Below, in pieces: positions 33,327 to 42,920 of a DNA stretch of 64,000 bases; the stretch's first letter is position 1; each line of letters begins with the position of its first letter. A program made the translations under genes and the position numbers. Under the pieces are notes generated by a model. It was given only the letters and a program-made list of their open reading frames with translations, was not told the DNA's origin and did no database searches. This DNA is from Arthrobacter sp. FW306-2-2C-D06B (GTDB lineage Bacteria; Actinomycetota; Actinomycetes; Actinomycetales; Micrococcaceae): NCBI RefSeq assembly GCF_021789175.1, contig NZ_CP084560.1, positions 3,286,001-3,350,000 of the forward strand, read 5' to 3'.

Positions 33327-34177
33327 GATTGGACGGCCAGAGCCCGCTCCGCCGGCACGTCAAAGTCTGCTTTCGGCCAGCTCAGGTCCAGCTTGCCGAG
33401 GGCCTCGAGGAGAAGCTCCTGGACAGCGATCCTCGCAAACCACTTCTTGTTCGCCGGAACCACATACCAAGGCGCCACGTCGGTTGAGGTCTTCTCGAAG
33501 ACCCGTTGATAGGCGTCCATATAGGAATCCCAAAACGCGCGTTCCTTGAGATCGTCCGTGCTGTACTTCCAGTGCTTGGACGGGTCATCCAATCGTGCCA
33601 GCAGGCGCGCTTTTTGTTCATCACGGCTGATGTTGAGCATGACCTTGACGATCGCCGTACCTTGTTCGGCGAGGCGTGCCTCGAACTCGTTGATGGCCGC
33701 ATAGCGCCGTTCCAGTTCAGCTTCATTCGCCCAACCGTGCACCCGGTGTATCAGCACGTCCTCGTAGTGGGATCGGTCAAAAACCCCGACGAACCCGGCG
33801 TCGGGCACGGCTCTCTCGACCCGCCAGAGGAAATCGTGGGTTTTCTCCTCATCAGTCGGCGCCTTGAACGGTGCAACCTTGACACCTTGGGGATCCATTG
33901 ATCCGACGACGTGCTCAACGATCCCGCCTTTGCCTGCGGTGTCCATGGCTTGCAGGATCAACAGCACTCGCTTGGAGCTGCCGAATTTTCCCTCGGCAAA
34001 GAGCATCTCCTGCAGCACGTCCAAACGACCATCCTGCGCTGCCAGCAAAGCGACGCCGTCAGACTTCTTTCCCTTGTAGCCGGGCGTCGATTCGGGGTCT
34101 ACTGCGTCCAGCGAGAATCCCGGCCCGGCCTTCAAGATCGTGGATACCTGCTTGGTGAATTCCTTGGTCCCGGCCAT
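33323..34177 (-). CDS. Polyphosphate kinase 2 family protein
   Basis: A 284-residue PPK2 family nucleotide phosphotransferase that uses polyphosphate to phosphorylate nucleotides. Walker A is [16 protein letters not shown] (about residues 76-91), Walker [12 protein letters not shown], and the lid/Arg region is [18 protein letters not shown]. The length fits the family's single-domain form. Whether NMPs or NDPs are the substrate cannot be read safely. It is followed downstream by xseB in convergent orientation, and the two genes use one CTAG for both stop codons. Confidence 0.92.
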   Translation of the reverse strand: MAGTKEFTKQVSTILKAGPGFSLDAVDPESTPGYKGKKSDGVALLAAQDGRLDVLQEMLFAEGKFGSSKRVLLILQAMDTAGKGGIVEHVVGSMDPQGVKVAPFKAPTDEEKTHDFLWRVERAVPDAGFVGVFDRSHYEDVLIHRVHGWANEAELERRYAAINEFEARLAEQGTAIVKVMLNISRDEQKARLLARLDDPSKHWKYSTDDLKERAFWDSYMDAYQRVFEKTSTDVAPWYVVPANKKWFARIAVQELLLEALGKLDLSWPKADFDVPAERALAVQS

Positions 34178-34227
34178 TTCGACGTCCCCTCTGGTCCGGC
34201 CGCATTCGTCGCGGCTTGCACAACAGG

Positions 34228-35448
34228 CTAGTTGCCTTGGTACCGCCCGAGGAAGTCCGCCATGCGGCCAATCGCTTCTTCAATATCCTTGACGTTCGGG
34301 AGGGTCACCATGCGGAAGTGGTCAGGACGCACCCAGTTGAAGGCCCGACCATGTGAGACGAGGATCTTCTGTTCCTTGAGAAGGTCGAGGACGAACTTCT
34401 CGTCGTCGCGGATGTGATAGACCTCGGGGTCCAGCTTCGGAAACAGATAGAGCGCACCCCGGGCCTGCTGTGTGCTGACGCCGGGGATGGCATTAAGCAG
34501 ATCGTAGGCCTTGTTCCGCTGTTCAAGGAGCCTGCCGCCGGGCAGGATGAGATCGTTGATGCTTTGGTGTCCACCGAGGGCGGTCTGGATGGCATGCTGT
34601 GCCGGAACGTTGGCGCACAGACGCATGTTGGCCAGCAGGTTGATGCCCTCGAGGTAGTCTGCGGCGTCTTTCTTGGGACCGGAGATGGCCATCCAACCGG
34701 CGCGGTAGCCACACACCCGGTAGGCCTTGGACAATCCGCTGAAGGTCAGGCAGAGCACGTCGTCGCCGGTGAGCCCGGCAAGATTCACGTGGACAGCGTC
34801 TTCGTAGAGGATCTTCTCGTAGATCTCATCGGCGAAGACCACAAGGCCATGCTTTTCGGCGAGGGCCACGATCTTCTTGAGGGTCTCCTCCGGGTACACG
34901 GCACCCGTGGGGTTGTTGGGGTTGATGACCACGATGCCCTTGGTTTGAGGCGTGATCTTGGATTCCATGTCCTCAAGGTCCGGCTGCCAGCCCGATTCTT
35001 CGTCGCACAGATAGTGGACTGGACGGCCGCCGGCCAGAGCCACCGAGGCCGTCCACAGCGGGTAGTCCGGAGTGGGGATGAGAATCTCGTCTCCCACTTC
35101 CAGCAAAGCCATGAGCGACATGGTGATGAGTTCGCTGACGCCGTTGCCAAGGTAGATGTCGTCAACGTGGATGTTTTGGATGCCGCGGGTCTGGTAGTAC
35201 TGCGAGACGGCGGTGCGGGCCGAGAAAATTCCGCGCGAATCGCTGTATCCCTGGGCATGGGGCAGATGGCGGATCATGTCCACCAAGATCGCGTCCGGCG
35301 CTTCGAATCCGAACGGTGCCGGGTTTCCGATATTCAGTTTGAGGATGCGGTGACCCTCTGCCTCCATCTGCTGGGCGGCCTGAAGAATCGGTCCACGGAT
35401 GTCGTAAAGGACATTATGAAGCTTGGTGGACTGCTTGAATTCTGCCAT
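34228..35448 (-). CDS. PLP-dependent alanine-type aminotransferase (AlaA-like)
   Basis: A 406-residue fold-type I aminotransferase. It reads LNIGNPAPFGFEAP near the N-terminus, YSDSRGIFSARTAV, YLGNGVSELI, VINPNNPTGAVY (cofactor fold), FADEIYEKILYED, and FSGLSKAYRVCGYRAGW, in which the Lys is the PLP Schiff-base residue. The C-terminal RMVTLP carries the substrate-carboxylate Arg. The NPAPFG and LSKAYRVCG features resemble E. coli AlaA (glutamate-pyruvate aminotransferase); this assignment is by resemblance. It lies 50 bases upstream of PPK2 on the same strand. Confidence 0.88.
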   Translation of the reverse strand: MAEFKQSTKLHNVLYDIRGPILQAAQQMEAEGHRILKLNIGNPAPFGFEAPDAILVDMIRHLPHAQGYSDSRGIFSARTAVSQYYQTRGIQNIHVDDIYLGNGVSELITMSLMALLEVGDEILIPTPDYPLWTASVALAGGRPVHYLCDEESGWQPDLEDMESKITPQTKGIVVINPNNPTGAVYPEETLKKIVALAEKHGLVVFADEIYEKILYEDAVHVNLAGLTGDDVLCLTFSGLSKAYRVCGYRAGWMAISGPKKDAADYLEGINLLANMRLCANVPAQHAIQTALGGHQSINDLILPGGRLLEQRNKAYDLLNAIPGVSTQQARGALYLFPKLDPEVYHIRDDEKFVLDLLKEQKILVSHGRAFNWVRPDHFRMVTLPNVKDIEEAIGRMADFLGRYQGN

Positions 35449-35505
35449 TCATCAAATATGCCATATCGGGGATGTACTTCCGTTGAGACATCACTCACAT
35501 TAACG

Positions 35506-35550
35506 ACGACGGCGGCGAGGCCCCCAAAAAGGGTTCCTCGCCGCCGTCGT
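35506..35550. terminator. 15-bp perfect stem-loop between opu operon and aminotransferase gene
   Basis: ACGACGGCGGCGAGG (35506-35520) pairs with CCTCGCCGCCGTCGT (35536-35550) over a loop containing five A residues. It lies between two minus-strand units and is most likely the terminator of the opu operon or a boundary element. There is no long T tract. Confidence 0.55.
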
Positions 35551-35581
35551 CCTTGGCAGGGGCCTCCGCCGCCTGGGCCCA

Positions 35582-35629
35582 CGCCACCGAGGGGCCCCAA
35601 TCGAGCTTGCGAGTTTTGGGGAGGTGGCG
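35582..35629. terminator. Second hairpin downstream of the opu operon
   Basis: CGCCACC (35582-35588) and GGTGGCG (35623-35629), reinforced by CCCCAA/TTGGGG inside, form a bipartite stem about 50 bases past the opuCC stop. It may be the operon's RNA 3' end. Confidence 0.45.
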
Positions 35630-35678
35630 GGGAGGACTCCAAGGACGAGCGGAGCGAGGCGAGGGAGGCGGTGGGGAC

Positions 35679-36623
35679 TTACTTCACGATCCCTTTGTCC
35701 TTGAGCCAAGCGGCCGCAGCGTCCTTGGGATTCTGCTTTTGATTGCCGCTGACTGCGCGGTTGAGGCTGATGAGGTCGTCCGTGGTGAGGATCTTCGAGA
35801 CGTTGTTGAGTGCTGCCTTCGCCTTGTCCGTCATCTTGGCCATGTTGTACAGCGGGAGGACCTGCTGGGCCTTGAAGTTGTTCTTGGGGTCATCCAAGAC
35901 CACCAGGGCGTTGTCCTGGATGGACGGCGTGGTGGTGTAGATGTCGGCAACCTGGACGTCGTTGGAGAGCAGCGCCTGCAGTGTGAGGTTGCCACCTCCG
36001 TCGCTGAACGGCTTCAGGCCCTTGAGCACGCAGTTGTAGTTGGACTTGAGGCCCGGGAGCCCGTAGGCGCGGGTCTCAAAAGTTGCCGGTGCCGCAATCG
36101 TGAAGTCCCCGCAGTTCTTAGCGAGGTCTTCGATGGACTTGAGCTGGTACTTCTCGGCCGTGGCTTTTGTGACAACCATGGCGTCCTTGTCTTCGGCCTT
36201 GGCGGGGTCGAGCACTCCCAGGCCCTGTGGAAGCTTCCCGGGCAGCGCCTTGTAGACGTCGTCGGCCGACACCTGTGAGGCATTGGTGTCCAGGTAGGAC
36301 AACAGGTTGCCGGAATAATCAGGGGCGAGGTCGATCGAACCGTCTTGCACGGCCTTGAAGTAGATCTCGCGGGATCCGATATTGGGCTTCGTCGTAGCCG
36401 TGACGCCGGCGGCGTTCAGTGCTCCGGCGTAGATTTCGGCGATGACCTGGCTCTCGGGGAAATCTGCCGAGCCCACGGTGAGCGAGCCACCGGCCCCGGA
36501 AGGAGCGTTGGTGGACGGGCTGGACAGCGGGCTGCCGCCACACGCGCTCAGTGCAAGCGCAATGCCGACTCCGGCCGCCAGGCCGCCGAGCCCGCGGCGG
36601 GTCAGGGTGACGGGTTGCTTCAT
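35679..36623 (-). CDS. Glycine betaine/compatible-solute binding lipoprotein, OpuCC/OsmF type
   Basis: A 314-residue extracellular lipoprotein of the OpuAC family. The signal peptide GLGGLAAGVGIALALSACGG ends in lipobox LSAC. Binding-fold motifs are TVGSADFPESQVIAEIYAGA, NIGSREIYFKAVQDGSIDLA, PDYSGNLLSYL and DIYTTTPSI. It is the last gene of a four-gene importer operon (order ATPase, permease, permease, binding protein). The overlap with the upstream permease is ATGA. Ligands of the family include glycine betaine, choline and carnitine; which applies here is unknown. Confidence 0.92.
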   Translation of the reverse strand: MKQPVTLTRRGLGGLAAGVGIALALSACGGSPLSSPSTNAPSGAGGSLTVGSADFPESQVIAEIYAGALNAAGVTATTKPNIGSREIYFKAVQDGSIDLAPDYSGNLLSYLDTNASQVSADDVYKALPGKLPQGLGVLDPAKAEDKDAMVVTKATAEKYQLKSIEDLAKNCGDFTIAAPATFETRAYGLPGLKSNYNCVLKGLKPFSDGGGNLTLQALLSNDVQVADIYTTTPSIQDNALVVLDDPKNNFKAQQVLPLYNMAKMTDKAKAALNNVSKILTTDDLISLNRAVSGNQKQNPKDAAAAWLKDKGIVK

Positions 36624-37366
36624 GCGGTACCTCCTTGAACGGCAGTCCCCGCTGGTGCGGCGGCTGCGAGATCTCCGGCGGCCTTGTGGCCGCCGTTGGA
36701 ATCGATGGAAAGTCCGGGCGGGAGGAGGATCCTCTGCGCCATGGCCAGAACGAGGTCGACGACGATTGCCAACGCCGCGATGAGCAGTGACCCGCCGAGC
36801 ATGCGGGGGAAGTCCTGAAGGACCAATCCGTCAAAAAGATAACGCCCCAGGCCTCCCAGCGGAAGATACGCCACCACGGAAACAGTCGCGATGACCTGGA
36901 GGACCGCCGTGCGGATGCCACCGAACATAACCTGAAGTCCGTTGGGCAGCTCTACGCGGAACAGAATCTGCAGTTCTGTCATGCCCATGGCGCGGGCTCC
37001 GTCAACCACCGTTGGATCAACGCTGGAAATCCCGGCGTAGGTCCCGGCCAGGAGGGGCGGCACTGTCAAGATGACGAGGGCCCAGACGGGAGGCATGAGA
37101 CCGCTTCCGGCCAACAGGGCGAAGAGGACAAGCAGTCCGAGGGTCGGGAGGGCCCGCAAGGCGCCGGCGAACGCCACGGCAACCACGCGCCCGTGTCCTG
37201 TGTGCCCGATGAAGAGACCCACGGGCACGGCGATGGCCGCGGCAATCACCAGGACCAGCCCGGAATACTGCAGGTGTTCCAGGAGCCTCGTGGCGATTCC
37301 GCCGCTTCCTGACCAGTGAGCCGGGTCCGTGAGCCACGCGAGGGTGTCAACGAAGATATTGCTCAT
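36620..37366 (-). CDS. Compatible-solute ABC permease, OpuCD/OpuCB type (second permease)
   Basis: A 248-residue permease. Hydrophobic segments include LVLVIAAAIAVPVGLFIGHT and LGLLVLFALLAGSGLMPPVW. The ATPase-contact loop is VVDGARAMGMTELQILFRVE. Later helices include AVLQVIATVSVVAYLPLGGL. The C-terminal tail is polar (GLSIDSNGGHKAAGDLAA). It overlaps both neighbours (ATGA with the binding protein, 4 bases with the other permease). The two permeases presumably form a heterodimer in the importer. Confidence 0.9.
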   Translation of the reverse strand: MSNIFVDTLAWLTDPAHWSGSGGIATRLLEHLQYSGLVLVIAAAIAVPVGLFIGHTGHGRVVAVAFAGALRALPTLGLLVLFALLAGSGLMPPVWALVILTVPPLLAGTYAGISSVDPTVVDGARAMGMTELQILFRVELPNGLQVMFGGIRTAVLQVIATVSVVAYLPLGGLGRYLFDGLVLQDFPRMLGGSLLIAALAIVVDLVLAMAQRILLPPGLSIDSNGGHKAAGDLAAAAPAGTAVQGGTA

Positions 37367-38073
37367 CGGCTTGCCTCCGCGTGCATCCTGGCATCTGCGA
37401 TGAACTCCCCTGCTTTTGCCTCTTGCTTGGCCGTGACGGCACCGGCACGGGTCCAGGGCGTCAGCAGCTTCTCAAGAAGCACCAAGAATGTGTCCATGAC
37501 GAGGGCCAGCAAGAGGATCGCAATGATGCCGACCACCACCTCGGTGACGAACGCCCGCTGCAGCCCGTCGGTGAACAGCATCCCCAGGTTCCCGACCCCC
37601 AGGAGCGCGGCGACGCTCACGAGGGAGATATTGCTGACGGACACCACGCGCAGCCCCGCAAAAAGCACCGGCAAGGAAAGAGGCAGGTCGATTTGCAGGA
37701 ACCGCGCGGTCGGCTTGAATCCCATGGACACGGCAGCCATCCGGAGGTCGTCGTCCACGGAATCGAAGGCGTCCATGGCAGCCCGAACCAGCAAGGCGAC
37801 CGCATACATCGTGAGGGCAACCACCACGTTGAGCGGATCCAGGATCCGGGTTCCCAGGATCGGCGGAAGGATGATGAAAAGTGCCAGGGAAGGAATGGTG
37901 TACAGCAGGGAACTTGCAGTGGTGACCACGGTCCTGAGGGTACGGTTCCGTCGGGCCAATTGCCCCAAGGGCACCGCGATGAGCAGACCCAAAACCATGG
38001 GGATCAGAGCCAGGATAAGGTGCTCGCCGGCCCGCTCAAAGACCATGCCGCTGTTCGCCAGGAACCATTCCAT
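37363..38073 (-). CDS. Compatible-solute ABC permease, OpuCB type (first permease)
   Basis: A 236-residue permease with about five or six helices. It begins MEWFLANSGMVFERAGEHLI, has LLYTIPSLALFIILPPILG, the EAA-like loop DLRMAAVSMGFKPTARFLQI, and LRVVSVSNISLVSVAALLGV near the end. Its start overlaps the ATPase stop by one base (TGATG). It is the partner of the second permease encoded next. Confidence 0.9.
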   Translation of the reverse strand: MEWFLANSGMVFERAGEHLILALIPMVLGLLIAVPLGQLARRNRTLRTVVTTASSLLYTIPSLALFIILPPILGTRILDPLNVVVALTMYAVALLVRAAMDAFDSVDDDLRMAAVSMGFKPTARFLQIDLPLSLPVLFAGLRVVSVSNISLVSVAALLGVGNLGMLFTDGLQRAFVTEVVVGIIAILLLALVMDTFLVLLEKLLTPWTRAGAVTAKQEAKAGEFIADARMHAEASR

Positions 38074-39158
38074 CAGGGGGCGTCCTCCCTGTTGTGCCGG
38101 GTCTGTTCGATGAGCGCCAGCACTTCATCGGCTTTGAGGACGCCGGCGAGCCTGCCGTCGTCGTCCACCACCACGCCAAGGCCCGAAGGTGAGGACAGCG
38201 CGGCATCCAGGGCCCGGCGGAGCGTATCCCCGCGCCGGAACAAGGAACCTCCGGGAATCAGCCCGGCGCCGTCGCGCGGCGAGGCCCATCCCATAGGCCG
38301 GGAGTCGCCGTCGAGCACCAAGGCCCATTCGCTGCTGCCCGCGGCAGCTTGCGGGGCTTCCACCGTCTTGACCGGATGCACCGGAACAGCGTCGGCGCCA
38401 TTGAAGGCAAGGTGCCGGAAGCCCCTGTCACGGCCCACGAAAGAGGCCACGAAGTCATTGGCGGGTGCCCGGAGGATCTCTTCGGGCGCGGCGTATTGCG
38501 CAAGTTTGCCCCCGACGGCGAAGACGGCCACTTTGTCGCCGAGCACGGTGGCCTCATCGATGTCGTGGGTGACGAAGACAATGGTCTTGGCCAGTTCGCG
38601 CTGGAGCCGGAGGAGTTCTTGCTGGAGTTCGTCGCGGACCACGGGGTCCACTGCGCTGAAGGGCTCATCCATGAGCAGAACAGGCGGGTCCGCTGCGAGC
38701 GCGCGCGCCACGCCGACGCGCTGCTGCTGGCCGCCGGACAATTGGGACGGGTATCGCTTGCCGAGCCCCGAAGCCAGCCCGACGACGTCGAGCAGCTCTT
38801 CCGCGCGTTTGCGGGCGGCCGCCCTGGAAACGCCGTTGAGCCGCGGAACGGTGGCAATGTTGTCCAGCACCGAACGGTGCGGCATGAGTCCAGAGGACTG
38901 CATGACGTAACCCATAGAGCGGCGCAACTGGGCGGCCGGTTCGTTCGAAACATCCTTGCCGGCCACGGTGATGGTGCCCGAGGTCGGCTCCACCATGCGG
39001 TTGATCATCCGCAGGGACGTGGTCTTTCCGCAGCCCGAGGGTCCGACGAACACGGTGATGGCACCCTTTTCGATGGACATGCTCAATCCATCAACAGCGG
39101 GTTGCCCACCCTGATACTGCTTGGTGACGCTCTGGAACTCAATCATGGCTTCAGCCAT
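38073..39158 (-). CDS. Compatible-solute ABC ATPase with CBS region, OpuCA/ProV type
   Basis: A 361-residue ATPase. Walker A is GPSGCGKTTSLRMINRM, signature QLSGGQQQRVGVARALA, Walker B VLLMDEPFSAVD, switch His in VTHDIDEA. The C-terminal third (about residues 270-355, SGLGVVVDDDGRLAGVLKAD) is a CBS-type region, the domain that senses ionic strength in OpuA relatives; only one convincing CBS motif is clear. An ATG at 39146 (MIEFQSVTKQ) is an alternative start. First gene of the importer operon; osmotic control is inferred, not seen. Confidence 0.92.
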   Translation of the reverse strand: MAEAMIEFQSVTKQYQGGQPAVDGLSMSIEKGAITVFVGPSGCGKTTSLRMINRMVEPTSGTITVAGKDVSNEPAAQLRRSMGYVMQSSGLMPHRSVLDNIATVPRLNGVSRAAARKRAEELLDVVGLASGLGKRYPSQLSGGQQQRVGVARALAADPPVLLMDEPFSAVDPVVRDELQQELLRLQRELAKTIVFVTHDIDEATVLGDKVAVFAVGGKLAQYAAPEEILRAPANDFVASFVGRDRGFRHLAFNGADAVPVHPVKTVEAPQAAAGSSEWALVLDGDSRPMGWASPRDGAGLIPGGSLFRRGDTLRRALDAALSSPSGLGVVVDDDGRLAGVLKADEVLALIEQTRHNREDAP

Positions 39159-39295
39159 TCCGGGGCTTACCTAACTTTTCGGGCCGCAAATACCAACGAT
39201 GGAAATCAATCAACAGTGAACTGATGTTCTACAGCCTAACCAGCACCACCGACGATGTCAGCGCAGGCGCGAAGACCGTAATGAATCGGCAATCC

Positions 39296-39754
39296 TCAGG
39301 GCGTCGGCAGTTTTCCGTTGAGGGGCCGCTCACTGTGCAGGCGGAGGCCGATATCGACCAGGGACACCCGGTTCAGTCCGGGAACCTTGCCCAGCGGCAC
39401 CCAGGCGGCATGGGTGGTGCTGCCGTCGATCTCGTGGGTCAACTCGCCGCCCGTGATGCTTGCCTCGTAGACCAGCCGGATTGCCTGGAAATCACGGTCC
39501 GATCCGTCCAGCCGCTCCTCACCCGGCCAGTGGCCGACGTCGATGCCGAGCATCGCTCCGATATCTGCGTCGTATCCGGTTTCCTCCTGGATCTCGCGGC
39601 GGCAACCGTCCACAGGATGCTCCCCCAGGTCCAGGCCTCCCCCGGGAAGGGTCCAGCCCTCTTTGCCGTCTTGCTTCCAATAGGCGAGGAGGATTGCTCC
39701 GTCGCGGATGACCACTCCGTACGCGGCCGGGCGGGTGTCGAACTGGATGCTCAT
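39296..39754 (-). CDS. Nudix hydrolase
   Basis: A 152-residue Nudix protein. The box GLDLGEHPVDGCRREIQEET fits G-x5-E-x7-REUxEE with the metal-binding glutamates present. Before it stands AYGVVIRDGAILLAYWKQDG and after it LRLVYEAS-like strands. The substrate is unknown; a nucleotide or a nucleotide-linked compound is typical. It stands alone, divergent from the pirin gene. Confidence 0.87.
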   Translation of the reverse strand: MSIQFDTRPAAYGVVIRDGAILLAYWKQDGKEGWTLPGGGLDLGEHPVDGCRREIQEETGYDADIGAMLGIDVGHWPGEERLDGSDRDFQAIRLVYEASITGGELTHEIDGSTTHAAWVPLGKVPGLNRVSLVDIGLRLHSERPLNGKLPTP

Positions 39755-39810
39755 GGAGCCAGCCTAGGCCTAAGCTGGGAGGAACACTGTTCAGCACATG
39801 GAGTTGTATT

Positions 39811-40854
39811 GTGACCAACTTGGAAACGGCCCCGCCACAGGAAGTCTGCCCCGCCGGACATCCCGGGCAGGGTCCTTTTGTACAGCTTTGGCCGGCCCGC
39901 GAAGTTCCCTTGGGCGGCGTCCGCAACATGACGGTCTCCCGCACCCTCCCCCAGCGCGGAATGCCGACGGTAGGAGCCTGGTGCTTCCTGGACAGCTTCG
40001 GCCCGGACCGCGTCGCGATGAGCGTTCTCCCCCACCCGCACATGGGACTGCAGACAGTCACGTGGCCCCTCCAGGGCGAGGTGCGGCACCGCGACAGCGT
40101 CGGCAGCGACGTCGTGGTCCGTCCCGGACAGTTGAACATCATGACGGCCGGCCGCGGCATTTCGCATTCCGAGTTCGGCGTGCTGCCGGCAGGACTTCAC
40201 CCTGACGCGCCCGACGGCGGCACCCTCCTGCCGCTGTCCCGGGGCCTCCAGTTGTGGGTCGCTTTGCCCGACGCCGTAAGGCACCGGGCGCCGTCGTTCC
40301 AGCAGATCGTCGACCTGCCGGTGGTCGCCGCGGACGGATTCAGGGCCACGGTGCTCGTGGGCGAATTCGCCGGCCAGCGCTCCCCCGCGATCATGTACAG
40401 CCCGATTGTCGGCGTCGAAATCTCAGCCTCCGGCCCGATCGAGCTGCCGCTGAACCCTGAATTCGAGCATGCCGTCCTGGTCCTGGACGGCGCAGCGGTG
40501 ATCGACGGCCAAGAAGTCGACCCGGGCCCCTTGGCCTTCCTCGGCATGGGCCGGGAAGCCCTCCGCCTCGACGCGGCTCCTGGAACCCGCTTCATGCTCC
40601 TCGGCGGCGAACCCTTCGAAGAAGACATCCTGATGTGGTGGAACTTCGTGGGCCGCACTCACGAGGAAGTGGAGCAGGCCCGCGAAGACTGGGAAGCCCA
40701 GGCGCTCCTCAGCGACGAAGACGCCCGCGCCGCGCGATTCGGCTGGATCCATGGCCACGGGCCCGACGCCGGAACCGAAGCCGGGCGGATCCCCGCACCG
40801 CCGATGCCGGGGGTCCAGCTCAAGCCGAGGTCCCGGAACAGGGCTACTGACTAA
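39811..40854 (+). CDS. Pirin family protein
   Basis: A 347-residue bicupin of the pirin family. The N-terminal cupin carries the metal ligands of the family: His-x-His in LPHPHMGLQTVTWPLQGEV and further His/Glu in GRGISHSEFGVL. The C-terminal cupin (NPEFEHAVLVLDGAAVIDGQ) follows, and a tail with EEDILMWWNFVGRTHEEVEQ ends the chain. Pirins include quercetinases and transcription co-regulators; the role here is open. The GTG start at 39811 has GGAG upstream; an ATG is not available nearby. Confidence 0.88.
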   Translation: MTNLETAPPQEVCPAGHPGQGPFVQLWPAREVPLGGVRNMTVSRTLPQRGMPTVGAWCFLDSFGPDRVAMSVLPHPHMGLQTVTWPLQGEVRHRDSVGSDVVVRPGQLNIMTAGRGISHSEFGVLPAGLHPDAPDGGTLLPLSRGLQLWVALPDAVRHRAPSFQQIVDLPVVAADGFRATVLVGEFAGQRSPAIMYSPIVGVEISASGPIELPLNPEFEHAVLVLDGAAVIDGQEVDPGPLAFLGMGREALRLDAAPGTRFMLLGGEPFEEDILMWWNFVGRTHEEVEQAREDWEAQALLSDEDARAARFGWIHGHGPDAGTEAGRIPAPPMPGVQLKPRSRNRATD

Positions 40855-40982
40855 GGCTCGCGACACCCAAAAAGTTTGGCGACACGCAGCGGGACTCAGG
40901 ACACCGGTATCCGAGGGTCGCCAGTCCTTCTCCATATCGGCCAGTCATTTGCGCGTCGCCAACGGGTCAGCGCAATGTCCGG

Positions 40983-41897
40983 CTAAGGAAGCTCCGCGAC
41001 AATCCGCAGCACACCGAAAACCGGTTCCTGGTCCAGGACCCGCACATCGGTGATCCCGTGCGCAGCCAGTCCTGCCCGGAAAGCTGCCTGCAAGGGCTCG
41101 ACGTTCATTCCGAGCCCGCCGCCTAGAATCACCGGTCCGGGGAGGCCAAGCTGGCGAACGGCCTGCGCCGCCAGCTCCGCGAGATCCCGTCCTGCCTGGT
41201 CCAGCAATTGGCGGCTGATATCGAGCCCCTCGCGGGCGGTCTCCACCACCGCGCTTGCGCGTTGGGCCCAGTACCGCCGGTCGGTGTCCTCCGAATGGAA
41301 CAGAGCGATGAGTTTGTTGGGATCGTCTAACCCGCAGGACTCCAAGAGTGCCGCTGTGAGACCATCGGGTTCCAGTCCTTTGTTCATCCGCCGGAGGCTG
41401 TGACGCACTGCCTCCCGGCCCAGCCAGTAACCGCTTCCCTCATCGCCCAGGAGGAAGCCCCAGCCGCCGGCACGGGCTTCTTCCCCTTCGGCATTCTTTC
41501 CCCAGGCCGCGGATCCGGTCCCCGCGATGACAGCCACTCCCGTGCTGGCCCTGCCTGCCGCCAACAGCAGGCGGGAATCGTGGACCACCGTGACCTGCGC
41601 GCCCGGAACATGGGGTTCAATCAGCTCGGCGAGGGCGCGGGCATCGGCGTCGGTATCGATTCCGCCCGCCCCGGCGAGGACGCGGTCAACGTCGCCCCCA
41701 CCGATCATGGCGAAGAGCTCGGCGAGATTCCTGGCCGCCGTCTCCCGGCTGACGTTCTGGACGTTGGAGCTGCCGGTGCTTTCGTCACGGACCGGCTTGC
41801 CGTCCTCGAAGCGGACACCGCGGGTCTTCGTGCCGCCGATGTCGAGCCCGATGACCGTTGCGTCGGGCCGGGGGGTCGTGTTTTCTGCAGTCTCCAC
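40983..41897 (-). CDS. BadF/BadG-type sugar kinase (N-acetylglucosamine kinase-like)
   Basis: A 304-residue ASKHA-fold kinase. The phosphate-1 motif GLDIGGTKTRGVRFEDG begins at about residue 16. VAVIAGTGSAAWGKNAEG is the phosphate-2-type region, GWGFLLGDEGSGYWLGREAV is typical of BadF/NAG-kinase members, and PVILGGGLGMNVEPLQAAF is the adenosine motif. I chose the GTG at 41897 (VETAENTTPRP). The frame is open to 42050, but that would reach into the convergently neighbouring LysR gene. The sugar is unknown; aminosugar phosphorylation is likely from family. Confidence 0.82.
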   Translation of the reverse strand: METAENTTPRPDATVIGLDIGGTKTRGVRFEDGKPVRDESTGSSNVQNVSRETAARNLAELFAMIGGGDVDRVLAGAGGIDTDADARALAELIEPHVPGAQVTVVHDSRLLLAAGRASTGVAVIAGTGSAAWGKNAEGEEARAGGWGFLLGDEGSGYWLGREAVRHSLRRMNKGLEPDGLTAALLESCGLDDPNKLIALFHSEDTDRRYWAQRASAVVETAREGLDISRQLLDQAGRDLAELAAQAVRQLGLPGPVILGGGLGMNVEPLQAAFRAGLAAHGITDVRVLDQEPVFGVLRIVAELP

Positions 41898-41931
41898 GTC
41901 CAAAAGCCTAGCGTGGGGGCGCCGCGTGGAT

Positions 41932-42906
41932 CTATTGGGTCGAGGATCGCGCTTTGACGAGGCCTGCGAGCAGCCCCGGCCCTTCGGAAAGCACCATTTC
42001 GCGGAAAAGCCTGACGGGGTCGGGTTCCTTGCGCCGTTCACGCCAAGCAATCCCTATCTCGCGGTATGCGAGTTCCGAGTCGAGCGATACCTCCACCCAC
42101 CCCAGGTCCGTGGAATCCAGGACCCCTTGAGGTCCCGGCCCAAGTCCTCCTGGCGGCAGGATGCTGTAGCCCAATCCGGCAGACACGAGCCCGCGGATGG
42201 TATGCGAGTCCTGGCTCTCGAAAGCAACCCTTGGGCGAAAGCCCGCATCACGGAAGATCGCGTCGGTCAGCGAACGCAGGCCGAAGCCTGGCCCCATGGA
42301 GACGAACGGCTCGTGTCTGAGCTCGGCCAGCCGCACGCCGGCACGCCGGGCCACGGGATGGCGGTGATGGACCACCAGCCGCAATGGCTCGCGGTACAGC
42401 GACGCCGAGCCGAGGTTCCTGCCCGGAGCCGCCACGGGTGCCGTCAAGGCGAAGTCGGCGTCACCGGCAACGAGCGATTCAAGGCAGGCGGCACGCGCTC
42501 CTTGGCTGAGCTCGAAAGCCGTGGAGGGGTGCCGGCTCCGGAACGCGCTCATGAGCAGGGGCAACGTGGCCTCGCCGAAAGTGTGCTGGAACGTCACCGC
42601 GATTCGGCCGCGGACAACATCGGATTCGTGCCGGACCACGTCCAGTCCCGCCTGGAATTCCGCGAGCGCCGCTTCGATGTAGGGAAGGAGCGTTTTCGCA
42701 GCCGGGGTCAGGCGGACGCCGCGGCCTTCACGGATAAGGAGCTCGGTCCCGACGACGGCGCTAGCCCGGGCCAGCGCCCGGCTCACCGTCGATTGGGGTA
42801 CTCCGAGCAGTTCGGCCGTCTCGGTGACATGTTCCGTGCGGCCAAGCTCAGCCAGCAGCGGGAGCAACGGCAGCAGTTGGACCAGTTGCTTGTGTTCGAT
42901 GTCCAT
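41932..42906 (-). CDS. LysR-family transcriptional regulator
   Basis: A 324-residue LTTR. The winged-helix domain is at residues 10-70 (HVTETAELLGVPQSTVSRAL, then ELLIREGRGVRLTPA), and the effector-binding domain covers about 100-300. It diverges from the MFS gene at 43006, with a dyad containing ATTGA...TCAAT in the 99-base gap. The likely job is activation or repression of that MFS gene. The co-inducer is unknown. Confidence 0.88.
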   Translation of the reverse strand: MDIEHKQLVQLLPLLPLLAELGRTEHVTETAELLGVPQSTVSRALARASAVVGTELLIREGRGVRLTPAAKTLLPYIEAALAEFQAGLDVVRHESDVVRGRIAVTFQHTFGEATLPLLMSAFRSRHPSTAFELSQGARAACLESLVAGDADFALTAPVAAPGRNLGSASLYREPLRLVVHHRHPVARRAGVRLAELRHEPFVSMGPGFGLRSLTDAIFRDAGFRPRVAFESQDSHTIRGLVSAGLGYSILPPGGLGPGPQGVLDSTDLGWVEVSLDSELAYREIGIAWRERRKEPDPVRLFREMVLSEGPGLLAGLVKARSSTQ

Positions 42907-42920
42907 GCGGGTTCACCCTC

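Noticed and set aside
40855..40982. Terminator-like dyads between the pirin and kinase genes
   Set aside because: Inverted TTGGCGAC/GTCGCCAA words are about 70 bases apart and form no compact stem; evidence too weak for a feature.
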